Source: Achromobacter sp. MYb9
Lineage (GTDB): Bacteria; Pseudomonadota; Gammaproteobacteria; Burkholderiales; Burkholderiaceae_B
DNA: 64,000 nt
NCBI RefSeq assembly: GCF_002975275.1
Contig: NZ_PCOQ01000005.1
Coordinates: 62,001-126,000 of the forward strand
Direction: 5' to 3'
The position numbers were made by a program, and so were the translations under genes. Below the pieces are notes generated by a model. That model searched no databases, had not been told where the DNA came from, and was given only the letters and a program-made list of their open reading frames with translations. Position 1 is the stretch's first letter, and every line of letters begins with the position of its first letter. Below, piece after piece: positions 48,794 through 57,582 of the stretch.

Positions 48794-50077
48794 ATGACCT
48801 ATTCGACCTATCACAAGAAAGAATTTTTCGGCCGTCCCCTCCATGCCGAGACGCAGATGATGTCGTACGGCTACGACCCCTTTCTGTCGGAAGGGGCGGT
48901 CAAGCCGCCCGTGTTCCTGACGTCCACCTTCGCGTTCCGCTCGGCCGAGGACGGCGCGGCGTTCTTCGATCTGGTATCCGGGCGCAAACCGTTGCCGCAG
49001 GGCGAATCGGCCGGGCTGGTGTACAGCAGGTTCAACCATCCCAACCTGGAAATCGTGGAAGACCGACTGGCCTTGCTGGACGGATCCGAGGACGCGGCGG
49101 TGACCTCGAGCGGCATGGCCGCGATCAGCGCGGTGCTGATGGCTTTCCTGCGCCCCGGCGATCAACTGGTGCAGTCGCTGCCGTTGTATGGCGGCACCGA
49201 AACCTTGATCGCGAAGATCTTTCCGGAATGGGGCATTGGGTCGCATCCGATCCACGACGGCTTGTCGCCCAAGCACATGCGCGCCGCGCTGGAAGCCGCC
49301 GCGGCCAAGGGGCCGGTGCGTGTGTTCTATGTCGAGACGCCCGCCAACCCCACCAACACCCTGATCGACTTCGAGGCCATGAAGAACGAGCTGGACGCGT
49401 TTGAAACGCGCCATGGCTACCGGCCGATCTCGGTGTGCGACAACACGCTGCTGGGCCCCATCTTCCAGAAGCCCGCCGAGCACGGCGTGGACCTTTGCGT
49501 CTATTCGCTGACGAAGTACGTGGGCGGTCATAGCGACCTGGTCGCGGGCGCCGTGACGGGCACCAAGGTACTGATCAAGAAGGTGCGCGCGATTCGCAGC
49601 GCGTTCGGCTCGCAACTGGATCCGCATTCGTGCTGGATGATCACGCGGTCGATGGAGACCTTGGTGCTGCGCATGAAGCAGGCGGCGCGCACGGCCACCA
49701 AGGTGGCGCAGTGGCTGGCGGGCAACCCGTATGAAAAAGTGCGCATCTTTCACCCGGAGGTGATGGCGGACCGTGCGTATCAAGAGGTCTACAAGCGTCA
49801 ATGCACGGGGCCGGGGTCGACGTTCGCCTTCGTGCTGGACGGCGGGCGCGAGCGCGCTTTCCGCTTTATCAATGCGCTGCACCTGTTCAAGTCGGCGGTC
49901 AGCCTGGGCGGCACCGAATCGCTGGTCTGCCATCCGGCGTCGACCACGCATTCCGGCGTGCCGGCGGCCGAGCGCGACGCGGCAGGGGTGTCGGAAGGGC
50001 TGATTCGCGTCTCGATCGGGCTGGAGCACGAAGAAGACCTGATCGCCGACATGGACAACGCCTTCCGCAAGCGCTGA
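48794..50077 (+). CDS. Cys/Met-metabolism PLP-dependent lyase (methionine gamma-lyase-like)
   Basis: The 427-residue product has the Cys/Met-metabolism fold type I core. VYSRFNHPNLEIVEDRLALL is the PLP-phosphate/substrate loop from the neighbouring subunit, TSSGMAAISAVLMAF follows, and Lys241 in VYSLTKYVGGHSD is the Schiff-base lysine. ESLVCHPASTTHSGVP is the conserved C-terminal block. Where methionine gamma-lyase has a signature Cys (YGCT), this protein reads LYGGTET, so its reaction could be gamma-lyase, gamma-synthase or another sulfur amino-acid step. It is divergent from an Lrp-type regulator. Confidence 0.88.
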   Translation: MTYSTYHKKEFFGRPLHAETQMMSYGYDPFLSEGAVKPPVFLTSTFAFRSAEDGAAFFDLVSGRKPLPQGESAGLVYSRFNHPNLEIVEDRLALLDGSEDAAVTSSGMAAISAVLMAFLRPGDQLVQSLPLYGGTETLIAKIFPEWGIGSHPIHDGLSPKHMRAALEAAAAKGPVRVFYVETPANPTNTLIDFEAMKNELDAFETRHGYRPISVCDNTLLGPIFQKPAEHGVDLCVYSLTKYVGGHSDLVAGAVTGTKVLIKKVRAIRSAFGSQLDPHSCWMITRSMETLVLRMKQAARTATKVAQWLAGNPYEKVRIFHPEVMADRAYQEVYKRQCTGPGSTFAFVLDGGRERAFRFINALHLFKSAVSLGGTESLVCHPASTTHSGVPAAERDAAGVSEGLIRVSIGLEHEEDLIADMDNAFRKR

Positions 50078-50089
50078 CCCGCCGGTACG

Positions 50090-51610
50090 CTACGCGGCTT
50101 GCGCGGGCCGGCGCGTGCGGTTCAGCAGCACGAAGGCGGCGGTCGCCAGCAGCATCACCGTGGCGGTCGCGATCACCGCCGCGTAGCCGGTATCAAACGC
50201 CGACTTGGCGACTTGCGTCAGCGTCACCGCCAGATCCGCCGGCAGGCCCTCTGCCACCATCAGGGCATCGTCCAGGCTGTCGCGCACCGTCGCGGCCTGG
50301 GTGACGCCCGCCGGCACGTCCAGCGCCTGCGCATAGACGCCGGTCAGGATCGACCCCATCAACGTCACGCCTAGCGCGCCGCCCAGTTCGTATGAGACCT
50401 CTTCGATCGAGGCGGCCATGCCTGCGCGTTCCGGTGTGGCGCTTTGCATGATGGAACTGGACGCGGCCGTCATGGTGGCGCCAATGCCCAGACCCAGCAC
50501 GGTCAGGCTGGCCATTTGCGCCGCGAACGAGCCGTCATAGCTCAACAGGTAGCCGCCCATGCCGGCGCCCGAGACGGTCAGCGCCAGGGACATCAGGCGG
50601 GGGCCACGTACGTAGGCAAGCAGCCAGCCGGCCAGCGGACCCGCCACGAACGCGGCCAAGGGCAGGGGCAGAATGTAAAGCGCGGCCTGGATCGGCGACA
50701 TACCCAGCACCAGTTGCAGGCGTTGGCTGAACACCAGTTCCATGCCGAACAGGGCGGCGCCCGCGAACAGCGCGGCGGCGACGCCCGAGCTGAATGTGGC
50801 GTTGCGGAAAATGGCGAAGTCGATCAGCGGGTACGGGCGGCGGCGCTGGCGGCGCACGAACACGGTCAGCATGACGACGCCTGCCGCGCACGCCACGCCG
50901 GCGTGCAGCCAGGACGTTTCGGCCTTGCCCAGTTCTTTCAGCGCATAGGCGCACAGGATCAGTCCGGCCATGATTTGCAGTGAACCCGCCAGGTCCCAGG
51001 GGCGGGCGGCGTCGGGCCGGCTGGCGGGGATGCAACGCCAGGCCAGCGGCAGCGCCAGCAGCACAATGGGCACGTTGATCAGAAACACCGACCCCCACCA
51101 GAAATGCTCCAGCAACACGCCGCCCACGACGGGGCCCAGCGCCGCGCCGCCCGAGGCGACCGAGGCCCAGATGCCGATGGCGACAGCGCGTTCGCGTTCG
51201 TTGGCGAAGGTCAGGCGGATGATGGACAGCGTGGCCGGCATCATCATGGCGGCGCCCACCGCCAGCAACACGCGCGCCGCGATCAACGCGGCGGCGGCGG
51301 TCGAGTAGGCGGCGGCAAGGGAGGCCACGCCGAACACGGCCAGGCCCATCATGAACAGGCGCTTGTGTCCCAGGCGGTCGCCCAGCGTGCCCATGCCCAG
51401 CAGCAACCCGGACACGACCAGCGCGTAGACATTCACGATCCACAATTTGGCCGACGCGCCGACACCCAGATCATGCGTGAGCCGCGGCAAGGCGGTGTAC
51501 AGCACCGTCATGTCCACCACGATCAACAGCAAGGCGATCGACACGATGGCCAGCACCAGCCAACGGCGGGGATTGGCTGTGGCGACAGCGTTCGAATGCA
51601 TCCGCTGCAT
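50090..51610 (-). CDS. MFS exporter, DHA2 14-TMS (SmvA/QacA-like)
   Basis: ATG at 51610 (MQRMHSNAV) has a good AGGAG site; the frame extends seven codons further. The 506-residue product has TM1 motif VDMTVLYTALPRLTHDLG, motif A GTLGDRLGHKRLFMMGL and motif C-like ASGGAALGPVVGGVLLEHFW, typical of SmvA/QacA exporters of quaternary ammonium compounds and dyes. It converges on the PLP enzyme with 12 nt between the stops and diverges from a LysR regulator. Substrate range is unknown. Confidence 0.92.
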   Translation of the reverse strand: MQRMHSNAVATANPRRWLVLAIVSIALLLIVVDMTVLYTALPRLTHDLGVGASAKLWIVNVYALVVSGLLLGMGTLGDRLGHKRLFMMGLAVFGVASLAAAYSTAAAALIAARVLLAVGAAMMMPATLSIIRLTFANERERAVAIGIWASVASGGAALGPVVGGVLLEHFWWGSVFLINVPIVLLALPLAWRCIPASRPDAARPWDLAGSLQIMAGLILCAYALKELGKAETSWLHAGVACAAGVVMLTVFVRRQRRRPYPLIDFAIFRNATFSSGVAAALFAGAALFGMELVFSQRLQLVLGMSPIQAALYILPLPLAAFVAGPLAGWLLAYVRGPRLMSLALTVSGAGMGGYLLSYDGSFAAQMASLTVLGLGIGATMTAASSSIMQSATPERAGMAASIEEVSYELGGALGVTLMGSILTGVYAQALDVPAGVTQAATVRDSLDDALMVAEGLPADLAVTLTQVAKSAFDTGYAAVIATATVMLLATAAFVLLNRTRRPAQAA

Positions 51611-51713
51611 GGTTCTACTCCTGTGAGGCAACTGAAAACGGGGGCCGCCAGGTGGCTGCGCCGATTTTCGAGGTAGGCATTATCCATCTGTATATTTGCC
51701 AAAAAAAGTTTGA

Positions 51714-51736
51714 TTCCATCTATAAAATTGATGGAA
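51714..51736. promoter_or_regulatory. LysR operator candidate in the third MFS/LysR pair
   Basis: TTCCATC (51714-51720) and GATGGAA (51730-51736) are exact complements around the AT-rich spacer TATAAAATT, just before the LysR start. A related half (ATCCATCTGTATA) occurs about 40 nt to the left. Confidence 0.55.
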
Positions 51737-51749
51737 ACAAGGAGACGCC

Positions 51750-52634
51750 ATGCAATGGACCCTGGATCAACTCCGCCACTTTGTCGAGGCAGCCGACGCC
51801 GGCTCGTTTTCGGCCGCGGCGCGCGCGCTGGGTCGCGCGCAGTCCGCCGTCAGTACGTCGCTCGGTTTGCTGGAAGCGGATCTGGGCGTGGAACTGTTCG
51901 ACCGGTCGCGCCGCAACGCCGCGCTGACCCCCGTGGGCGAAGTGATGCTGCAAGAGGCCCGCGAACTGTTGCGCCAGGCGGGCGGCCTGAATCAGCGCGC
52001 GCTGTCGTTCGCCGCGGGCCAGGGCGCGCGCCTGTCCATCGCGCTGGACGAGGCTCTGCCGTCCCAGGTGTTGGGCGCGCTGGTGCTTGAGCTGGCGGCG
52101 CGCTTTCCGGCGCTGGAACTGACGCAGTTGAATGGCACGGCGACCGAAGTGGCCGACTACGTGCTGCAGGGCCGCGCCAGCATCGCTTTCCACTTTGACC
52201 GCGGCGACCCCGGCAGCGCCTTTGCGCACCGTTATCTGGGCAATGTGGAGCAGGCCGTTTTCGTGGCGTCGGGGCATCCGCTGGCGGCGCTGGCCGAGGT
52301 GACGCGCAGCGATCTGGCGCGTTACCGGCAATTGGTCATGCAGATGGAAGGGGTGGACGACGTGGTATTGAGCCCGGCCGTGTGGCGCACCGACAGCTTC
52401 TATAGCATCGCGGGCATGGTGGCGGACGGCCTGGGGTGGGCGATCCTGCCCTTGAACATCGCGGAATACGAGAGCTTTCGCACGACGTTGGCACGCGTGC
52501 CCTGCACCGGCCTGTCGCTGCCGATGCTGTCGGTGCGGACGCTATGGCTGCAAGGCGCGTCGCTAAGCACGACGCAAACGTGGTTGCAGCAGCGCATGGG
52601 CCAACTGCTGGGGGAACCTGGCGCGGCTAGCTGA
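51750..52634 (+). CDS. LysR-family regulator, divergent from SmvA-like exporter
   Basis: ATG at 51750 has AAGGAG upstream. The 294-residue product has the LysR helix-turn-helix (GSFSAAARALGRAQSAVSTS, LFDRSRRNAALTPVGEVML) and an effector domain (GARLSIALDEALPSQVLGAL). It is not a close relative of the other two MFS-linked LysR proteins. Its 3' end overlaps the convergent GntR gene by 8 nt. It probably controls the exporter through the repeat at 51714-51736. Confidence 0.92.
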   Translation: MQWTLDQLRHFVEAADAGSFSAAARALGRAQSAVSTSLGLLEADLGVELFDRSRRNAALTPVGEVMLQEARELLRQAGGLNQRALSFAAGQGARLSIALDEALPSQVLGALVLELAARFPALELTQLNGTATEVADYVLQGRASIAFHFDRGDPGSAFAHRYLGNVEQAVFVASGHPLAALAEVTRSDLARYRQLVMQMEGVDDVVLSPAVWRTDSFYSIAGMVADGLGWAILPLNIAEYESFRTTLARVPCTGLSLPMLSVRTLWLQGASLSTTQTWLQQRMGQLLGEPGAAS

Positions 52635-53313
52635 GCAGGGCGGTGACGAGGTCGCTGCCGGCCTGGCCCTCGTCCGTGAAGTTCAGCGCCGTCTGGACGT
52701 GTTCCAGGTGCTCGTCCATCAGCGCGCAGGCGCGTTCGGTGTCGCCCGCGCGGGCGGCCTCGATGAAGGCATGATGCTCTTGCGACGAGCAACTGGCGTC
52801 GTGCGAGCTTTGATACAGCACCGTGATCACGGCGCTGCGCGCGGACAGTTCGCGCAGCATGCCCGTCAACACGGAATTGCCGACGGTTTCCGCCAGCAGG
52901 ATATGGAAATGGCCCAGCAGATGATTGCGCTTTTGCACATCTCCGCTTTCCAGGGCGCGGCGTTCTTCGGCCAGGTGGGCGTCGATGCGGCGGTAGTCGG
53001 CGGCGGTGGCGGTGGCCACGAATTGCCGGGCCAAGGCGGCTTCAAGGATGCGGCGCACGGCGTAGACCTCGCGGGCCTCGTTGGCGTCCGGCTTGCTGAC
53101 GAAGGCGCCCTTGTCGGGCACGATATTGATCAGCTTGTCTTTGGACAGCATCAGCAGCGCCGCGCGGATCTTGGTGCGGCTGACCTTGTAGACCCGTGCC
53201 AGCGCCTCTTCGCGCAGCCGGGTGCCGGGCGGAAGCTTGTGCGCCACGATGGCGGCGGCTACTTCGCGGGCGATATCGTCGGCGCTGGGATCTAGCTGGA
53301 CTTCCTGGGTCAT
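52627..53313 (-). CDS. GntR-family regulator, FadR/FCD subfamily
   Basis: ATG at 53313 (MTQEVQLDPSADDIAREV) is the typical opening; the frame extends 18 codons up. The 228-residue product has the winged helix (KLPPGTRLREEALARVYKVS, RTKIRAALLMLSKDKLINIV, PDKGAFVSKP) and the all-helical FCD domain with metal-ligand histidines (HFHILLAETVGNSV, EHHAFIEAARAGD). It lies after the Bug receptor gene at the end of the beta-oxidation operon, separated by 135 bp that contain its own candidate operator, so it may have its own promoter. It likely senses an organic acid. Confidence 0.92.
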   Translation of the reverse strand: MTQEVQLDPSADDIAREVAAAIVAHKLPPGTRLREEALARVYKVSRTKIRAALLMLSKDKLINIVPDKGAFVSKPDANEAREVYAVRRILEAALARQFVATATAADYRRIDAHLAEERRALESGDVQKRNHLLGHFHILLAETVGNSVLTGMLRELSARSAVITVLYQSSHDASCSSQEHHAFIEAARAGDTERACALMDEHLEHVQTALNFTDEGQAGSDLVTALLS

Positions 53314-53389
53314 AGGGCGCGGCAGCGGCTGCCGGGGGGGAAAACGATCGGGCCCCCAGTCTATCAAAAAGCCGAACAGGAACGGCAGA

Positions 53390-53410
53390 CATTTTTTGAA
53401 TACAAAAATG
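53390..53410. promoter_or_regulatory. GntR/FCD-type operator candidate
   Basis: On the minus strand the core reads TTGTATTCAA, flanked by A/T runs so that CATTTTTTG (53390-53398) faces CAAAAATG (53403-53410). TTG-N4-CAA palindromes of this kind are common FCD-GntR sites. It lies 77 nt upstream of the GntR start. Confidence 0.5.
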
Positions 53411-53448
53411 CCATACCGTCCTGCGCGCCGCCGGTCACGCCCCGCGCC

Positions 53449-54435
53449 TCAGTTCTTGGCCATCAGCCCCAGGTATTCGATCAGGTCCTTTTCCTTGATG
53501 TAGGTGGCCTGGGCCCAGTCTTTGTAGTCCTGGCTATTGCGATAGGCGGGCTGCTGGTTCAGCTGTTTCATGACCTCGACGCTGGCGGGGTCGAACAGGG
53601 CCTTCTTGAACGCGTCGTGCAGCGTCTTCACCACCGCCGGGTCCATGCCCTTGGGGCCTGCCAGGCCGTAGGGCGAGGTGGACACGACTTTGTAGCCCAG
53701 CTCTTTCGCGGTGGGTACGTCGGGCCAGCGGGTGGTGCGCTTTTCGCCGAAGGTCACCAGCAGCCGCATTTTGCCGGCATCCACGAACTGGTCCCAGCCC
53801 GTGGCGTCGCTTTGCGCCATGACGTGGCCGCCCAGCAGCGCCTGCTGCATGTCGGCATTGCCCTTGAAGGGCACATGGTTCAGCTTGACCTTGGCATTGA
53901 TGGCGATTTCTTCGATGAGCAGATGCGGCGACGAGCCGATGCCGGTGGAGCCGTAATCGATCTTGCCGGGGTTCTGGCGCGCGGCCTCGATATATTCGTT
54001 GAATGTCTTGTAGGGCGAGTCCGAACGCACCGTGAAGCCGAAGGTGTAGCCCGACAGGCCGATGATGAAGCTGAAGTCGTTGATAGGGTCCCAGCTGCTC
54101 TTCTGCATATAAGGCATGCGCAGCATCGCCAGCGTGTACAGGCTGATCGTGTAGCCGTCCGGTTTGGCGGTGCGGGCCATCGTGGCGGTGCCCAGTGTGC
54201 CGCCGGCGCCGGGGCGGTTTTCCACGATGACAGGCTGCCCCAGGTATTTCGAGGCGTCCTGGGCCACGATGCGCAGGTGGCGGTCGGTGGAGCCGCCGGC
54301 CGGGAACGGCACGATCAGCGTGATGGGCTTGCTGGGAAACGCGGATTCCGCGCCGGCGGCAAGCGGCAGCGCGGCGCCGGCGGCGGCGAACAGCAGGGCG
54401 CCCAGGCAGGCGCGTCGCAGAGGCTTCTTGAGCAT
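53449..54435 (-). CDS. Bug-family tripartite tricarboxylate receptor (periplasmic binding protein)
   Basis: The 328-residue product has a signal peptide (LGALLFAAAGAALPLAAGA) and the Bug/TctC pattern: FPSKPITLIVPFPAGGSTDR, VIVENRPGAGGTLGT, GSTGIGSSPHLLIEEIA, HVPFKGNADMQQALLGGHV. These receptors are greatly expanded in Bordetella and Achromobacter and often have no linked TctAB permease; none is present here. It lies 55 nt after the acyl-CoA synthetase, so it may bind the carboxylate that the operon activates and oxidises. Confidence 0.94.
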   Translation of the reverse strand: MLKKPLRRACLGALLFAAAGAALPLAAGAESAFPSKPITLIVPFPAGGSTDRHLRIVAQDASKYLGQPVIVENRPGAGGTLGTATMARTAKPDGYTISLYTLAMLRMPYMQKSSWDPINDFSFIIGLSGYTFGFTVRSDSPYKTFNEYIEAARQNPGKIDYGSTGIGSSPHLLIEEIAINAKVKLNHVPFKGNADMQQALLGGHVMAQSDATGWDQFVDAGKMRLLVTFGEKRTTRWPDVPTAKELGYKVVSTSPYGLAGPKGMDPAVVKTLHDAFKKALFDPASVEVMKQLNQQPAYRNSQDYKDWAQATYIKEKDLIEYLGLMAKN

Positions 54436-54490
54436 GGGGTTGTCTCCAGTGATGTTGTTATGGCTTGTGGTGGCGTGGGACGGCGTCGGC

Positions 54491-56422
54491 TCAGTCGCGC
54501 AAGGCGATTTTCACCGGTAGCCGCGCCAGGGCGTCGCGCAGCTGCTCCTTCAGCGGCGCGGGCGTGCCGGGCGCCGCTTCGACGGCGACGTCCGGTTGCG
54601 CATCGGCCAGCACGCGGAAGATCTTGCTGTCTTCCGTCAGGCCAGCCGCTTGCAAGGTGCGCGCCACCACGGCCTCTACCGATACGGCGGTGGCCAGGCG
54701 GCGCAAATCGGGTTTGTATATTTTGCCCACGTTGGTCATGGGCATGGCGTCCAGCACGATGACGCGCTTGGGCCGTGCCGGCCCCTCGTCCACATGCGCG
54801 GCGGCGTAGGCGACCAGCTCGGCTTCGGTCGCCTGGGCGCCCTCGGCGAGGGTCACGAAGGCCACGGGCAATTCGCCCGCATAGGCGTCCGGCGCCCCGA
54901 CGGCGGCGCACAGTTGCACGGCCGGGTGCGTGGCCAGCGCATCTTCGATGGTCTTGGGGTCGATGTTGTGGCCGCCACGGATGATCAGGTCCTTGGCGCG
55001 GCCCTGCAGATGCAGCCGGCCCTGGTCGTCCATGAAACCCACGTCGCCGCTGATCAGCCAGCCGTCTTCGGTGAAGGCCCGCGCCGTGTCTTCGGCGTCG
55101 AGGAAGCCGGGGATCACGTTAGGCGCCTTGAACAGCACCATGCCCGCCACGCCCGTGGGCAGGTCGCGCGCCGCCTGGCCCGACGGAACGTCCAGGCCCA
55201 CGATCCGTACTTGCACATAGGGCAGCGGGAACCCCACGCAGTTCACGGGAAATTCCGAACCCGGGGGCGTGATGGACGAAATGCCGGCCATTTCGGTCAT
55301 GCCCAGGCTTTCGTTCACATGCAGCCCGAACAGGCGCTTGAAACGCGCGGCAAGCTCGGCGGGCAGTGGCGCCGCGCCGGTGCGGCAATAGCGCAGCGAC
55401 GAGATGTCGGCGCCGTCCAGCGGCACTTCCGCCAACGCGGCCAGAATGGTCGGCACGCCTTGCAGCGACGTGGCGCGGTGCTTTTCCACCAGCCGCCAGT
55501 AATTGCGCAGCACGTCGCGGTTGCGCAGCAGCATCGTGGTCGGAATGACGGTTTCCACGCCCGCCGACAGAGCGGCCAGCGAGGCGGGCAGCACCCCCGC
55601 CACGTGAAACAGCGGGTAGCCGTTGATGACCACATCGCCTGGTCCGGCGTTCTGCAGCTGCACGGCGGCCCAGGCCGTGAAGACCTGGTTGGCGTGGGTA
55701 TGGATGGCAAGCTTGGGGGCGCCGGTGGTGCCGCCCGTGTGGAAGTACGCCGCGACGTCGCTGGCGCGGATCACGCGTTCGCTCACCAGGCGGTCGGCGG
55801 GCTGCGCCGAGCGATTGGCGTTGAAGTCCAGGGCATGGTCGGGCAGGGTGGGGCGGGCTGAAACCGGCTCGTCCAGCGGCGCCACGCGCAGCAGCGTCTG
55901 CAGCGTGGGGACGCGTTCGCGCAGCCGCAGGGCCTTGGACCACGTGCCGCATTCGGCGTCGGAGCCGTAGGCGATCAGCACTTTGGCGCGCGCCGTCGTC
56001 ATCAGGGACGCCAGTTTGTCTTCCGTCAGTAGCGGATTCAGCGGCTGAACGATGCCGGCGGCCTCGCCACCCCACAATGCCAGATGGTATTCCAGGCAGC
56101 CGGGCAGCATCACGCCGACCGTATCGCCCGCGCGCACACCCAGGTCATGCAGCAGGTTGGCGGTCTGGTGGATACCGGCCAGCAATTGCCGATAGCTCCA
56201 GCGCACGGCCTCGTCGTCGGGATCGGCCGTGCGAAGGAACGTCAGCGCGGTCTTGTCGCCGAAGGCCGCGGCCGAATTGCGGAAGATCTCGTAGGTGCTT
56301 TGCACCGTCAGGGTTTCAGCCAGCGGCCGCGCTTGCAGCCGTTGGACGTCGGCGGCGCTGCGCACGAGGAAGGGCGCCGCGAAGGGGCGCGACAAGGGCG
56401 GGGCGGTTGGGGCCTGCGTCAT
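54491..56422 (-). CDS. Acyl-CoA synthetase (AMP-forming, ANL superfamily)
   Basis: ATG at 56422 (MTQAPTAPPLSRPFAAPFLV) is chosen; the open frame above it overlaps the dehydrogenase gene. The 643-residue product has the P-loop FHTGGTTGAPKLAIHTHANQ, the A5-like ESLGMTEMAGISS, the A7/A8 region GWLISGDVGFMDDQGRLHLQ then GRAKDLIIRGGHNIDPKTIE, and a C-terminal TNVGKIYKPDLRRLA with the catalytic lysine. It activates a free carboxylic acid to its CoA thioester with ATP, supplying the beta-oxidation enzymes encoded upstream. The acid's chain length or ring is not evident. Confidence 0.92.
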   Translation of the reverse strand: MTQAPTAPPLSRPFAAPFLVRSAADVQRLQARPLAETLTVQSTYEIFRNSAAAFGDKTALTFLRTADPDDEAVRWSYRQLLAGIHQTANLLHDLGVRAGDTVGVMLPGCLEYHLALWGGEAAGIVQPLNPLLTEDKLASLMTTARAKVLIAYGSDAECGTWSKALRLRERVPTLQTLLRVAPLDEPVSARPTLPDHALDFNANRSAQPADRLVSERVIRASDVAAYFHTGGTTGAPKLAIHTHANQVFTAWAAVQLQNAGPGDVVINGYPLFHVAGVLPASLAALSAGVETVIPTTMLLRNRDVLRNYWRLVEKHRATSLQGVPTILAALAEVPLDGADISSLRYCRTGAAPLPAELAARFKRLFGLHVNESLGMTEMAGISSITPPGSEFPVNCVGFPLPYVQVRIVGLDVPSGQAARDLPTGVAGMVLFKAPNVIPGFLDAEDTARAFTEDGWLISGDVGFMDDQGRLHLQGRAKDLIIRGGHNIDPKTIEDALATHPAVQLCAAVGAPDAYAGELPVAFVTLAEGAQATEAELVAYAAAHVDEGPARPKRVIVLDAMPMTNVGKIYKPDLRRLATAVSVEAVVARTLQAAGLTEDSKIFRVLADAQPDVAVEAAPGTPAPLKEQLRDALARLPVKIALRD

Positions 56423-56439
56423 GTCCTGGCGTCCTCGAT

Positions 56440-57573
56440 TCAAGCCTGTCCCAGCGCGATATAACGGCGCAGGTGGTGGTCCTCGTCGCCCAATTGATGG
56501 TCGATCATCACCAGGCGCTTGGCGTAGTGCGCCAGCGGCAGTTCCCAGGTCATGCCGATGCCGCCATGCAATTGGATGCTCTCTTCGGCCACCAGCGTGC
56601 CGATGCGGCCGATGGTGTACTTGGCGGCCGACAACGCGCGTTCGCGGGTGACGCGGTCGGCGTGGTCGAGCGCGGCGGCCGCATTGATCACGGCGGAGCG
56701 CGCCTGTTCGATTTCCAGCAGCACGTCCGCCATGCGGTGCTGTAGCGCCTGGAAGCTGCCGATGGGCGTGCCGAACTGGCGGCGCGTGCGCAGGTATTCC
56801 AGGGTGGCGTCGCGGGCGCATTCCATGGCGCCCACGGCTTCCGCGCATAGGGCCAGGATGCCTCGTCCCGTGGCGCGTTCCAGTAACGCATGGCCCGCGC
56901 CGGTTTCGCCCAGCAGCGCCTCGGGGGCGAGCCGAACGTTGTCCAGGGCGACTTCAGCGGCGCGTCCTCCGTCGATCAGGCCGTAGCCGCGCACGGTAAG
57001 GCCGGGGGTGCCGGCGCTGACCAGGAACAGGCTGATGCCGGCGGCGTCGTCTTCCGCGCCCGCCGTGCGGGCGGACACCAGGAACAGGTTCGCGTGCTCG
57101 CCCGCGGTCACGACCGCTTTGGCGCCATTGAGCACCCAGCCGTCGCCTGCGCGTTCGGCGCGGGTGTCCACGTGGGCCAGCTCATAGCCGGATTCCGGTT
57201 CGGCGTGGGCCAGCGCGGCAGTGATGGCGCCCGCGATCAGGCCGTCCAGCGCCTCGCGTTGTGCCGGCGTGCCGACCGCGGCGATGGCGCTGCCCACCAT
57301 CAGCGCGTCCAGGAAGGGCTCCACGACCAATCCGCGGCCCAGCGCTTCAAAGACCACCGAGATATCGAAACCCGCCCCGCCCAGGCCGCCGTCGGCTTCG
57401 GCGAACAATGCGCCGATGGCGCCCAGTTCGGCGTAACGGCGCCAGAAATCCATGCTGTATCCCTGCGGCGATTGTGCGTGCCGTTCGCGGGTGGCGAAGT
57501 CGTATTGCTCGGTGACAAAGCGGCGTAGCATGTCGGAAAGCATGCGCCGGTCTTCGGTGTGTTCAAAGTTCAT
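56440..57573 (-). CDS. Acyl-CoA dehydrogenase (second)
   Basis: The 377-residue product has acyl-CoA dehydrogenase segments: the N-terminal helical MNFEHTEDRRMLSDMLRRFV, AELGAIGALFAEADGGLGGA, the middle beta domain (GWVLNGAKAVVTAGEHANLF) and the C-terminal ARDATLEYLRTRRQFGTPIG, then QLHGGIGMTWELPLAHYAKR. It differs from the dehydrogenase encoded 9 nt upstream. Such paired ACADs often form heteromers (for example in steroid side-chain or cyclic-acid degradation), which would fit here but is inference. It introduces the alpha-beta double bond, with FAD. Confidence 0.92.
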   Translation of the reverse strand: MNFEHTEDRRMLSDMLRRFVTEQYDFATRERHAQSPQGYSMDFWRRYAELGAIGALFAEADGGLGGAGFDISVVFEALGRGLVVEPFLDALMVGSAIAAVGTPAQREALDGLIAGAITAALAHAEPESGYELAHVDTRAERAGDGWVLNGAKAVVTAGEHANLFLVSARTAGAEDDAAGISLFLVSAGTPGLTVRGYGLIDGGRAAEVALDNVRLAPEALLGETGAGHALLERATGRGILALCAEAVGAMECARDATLEYLRTRRQFGTPIGSFQALQHRMADVLLEIEQARSAVINAAAALDHADRVTRERALSAAKYTIGRIGTLVAEESIQLHGGIGMTWELPLAHYAKRLVMIDHQLGDEDHHLRRYIALGQA

Positions 57574-57582
57574 GGCCGGCCC

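Noticed and set aside
54596-55861. 421-codon plus-strand frame inside the acyl-CoA synthetase
   Set aside because: It is antisense to clear ANL motifs, and no ribosome site or recognisable domain is present.
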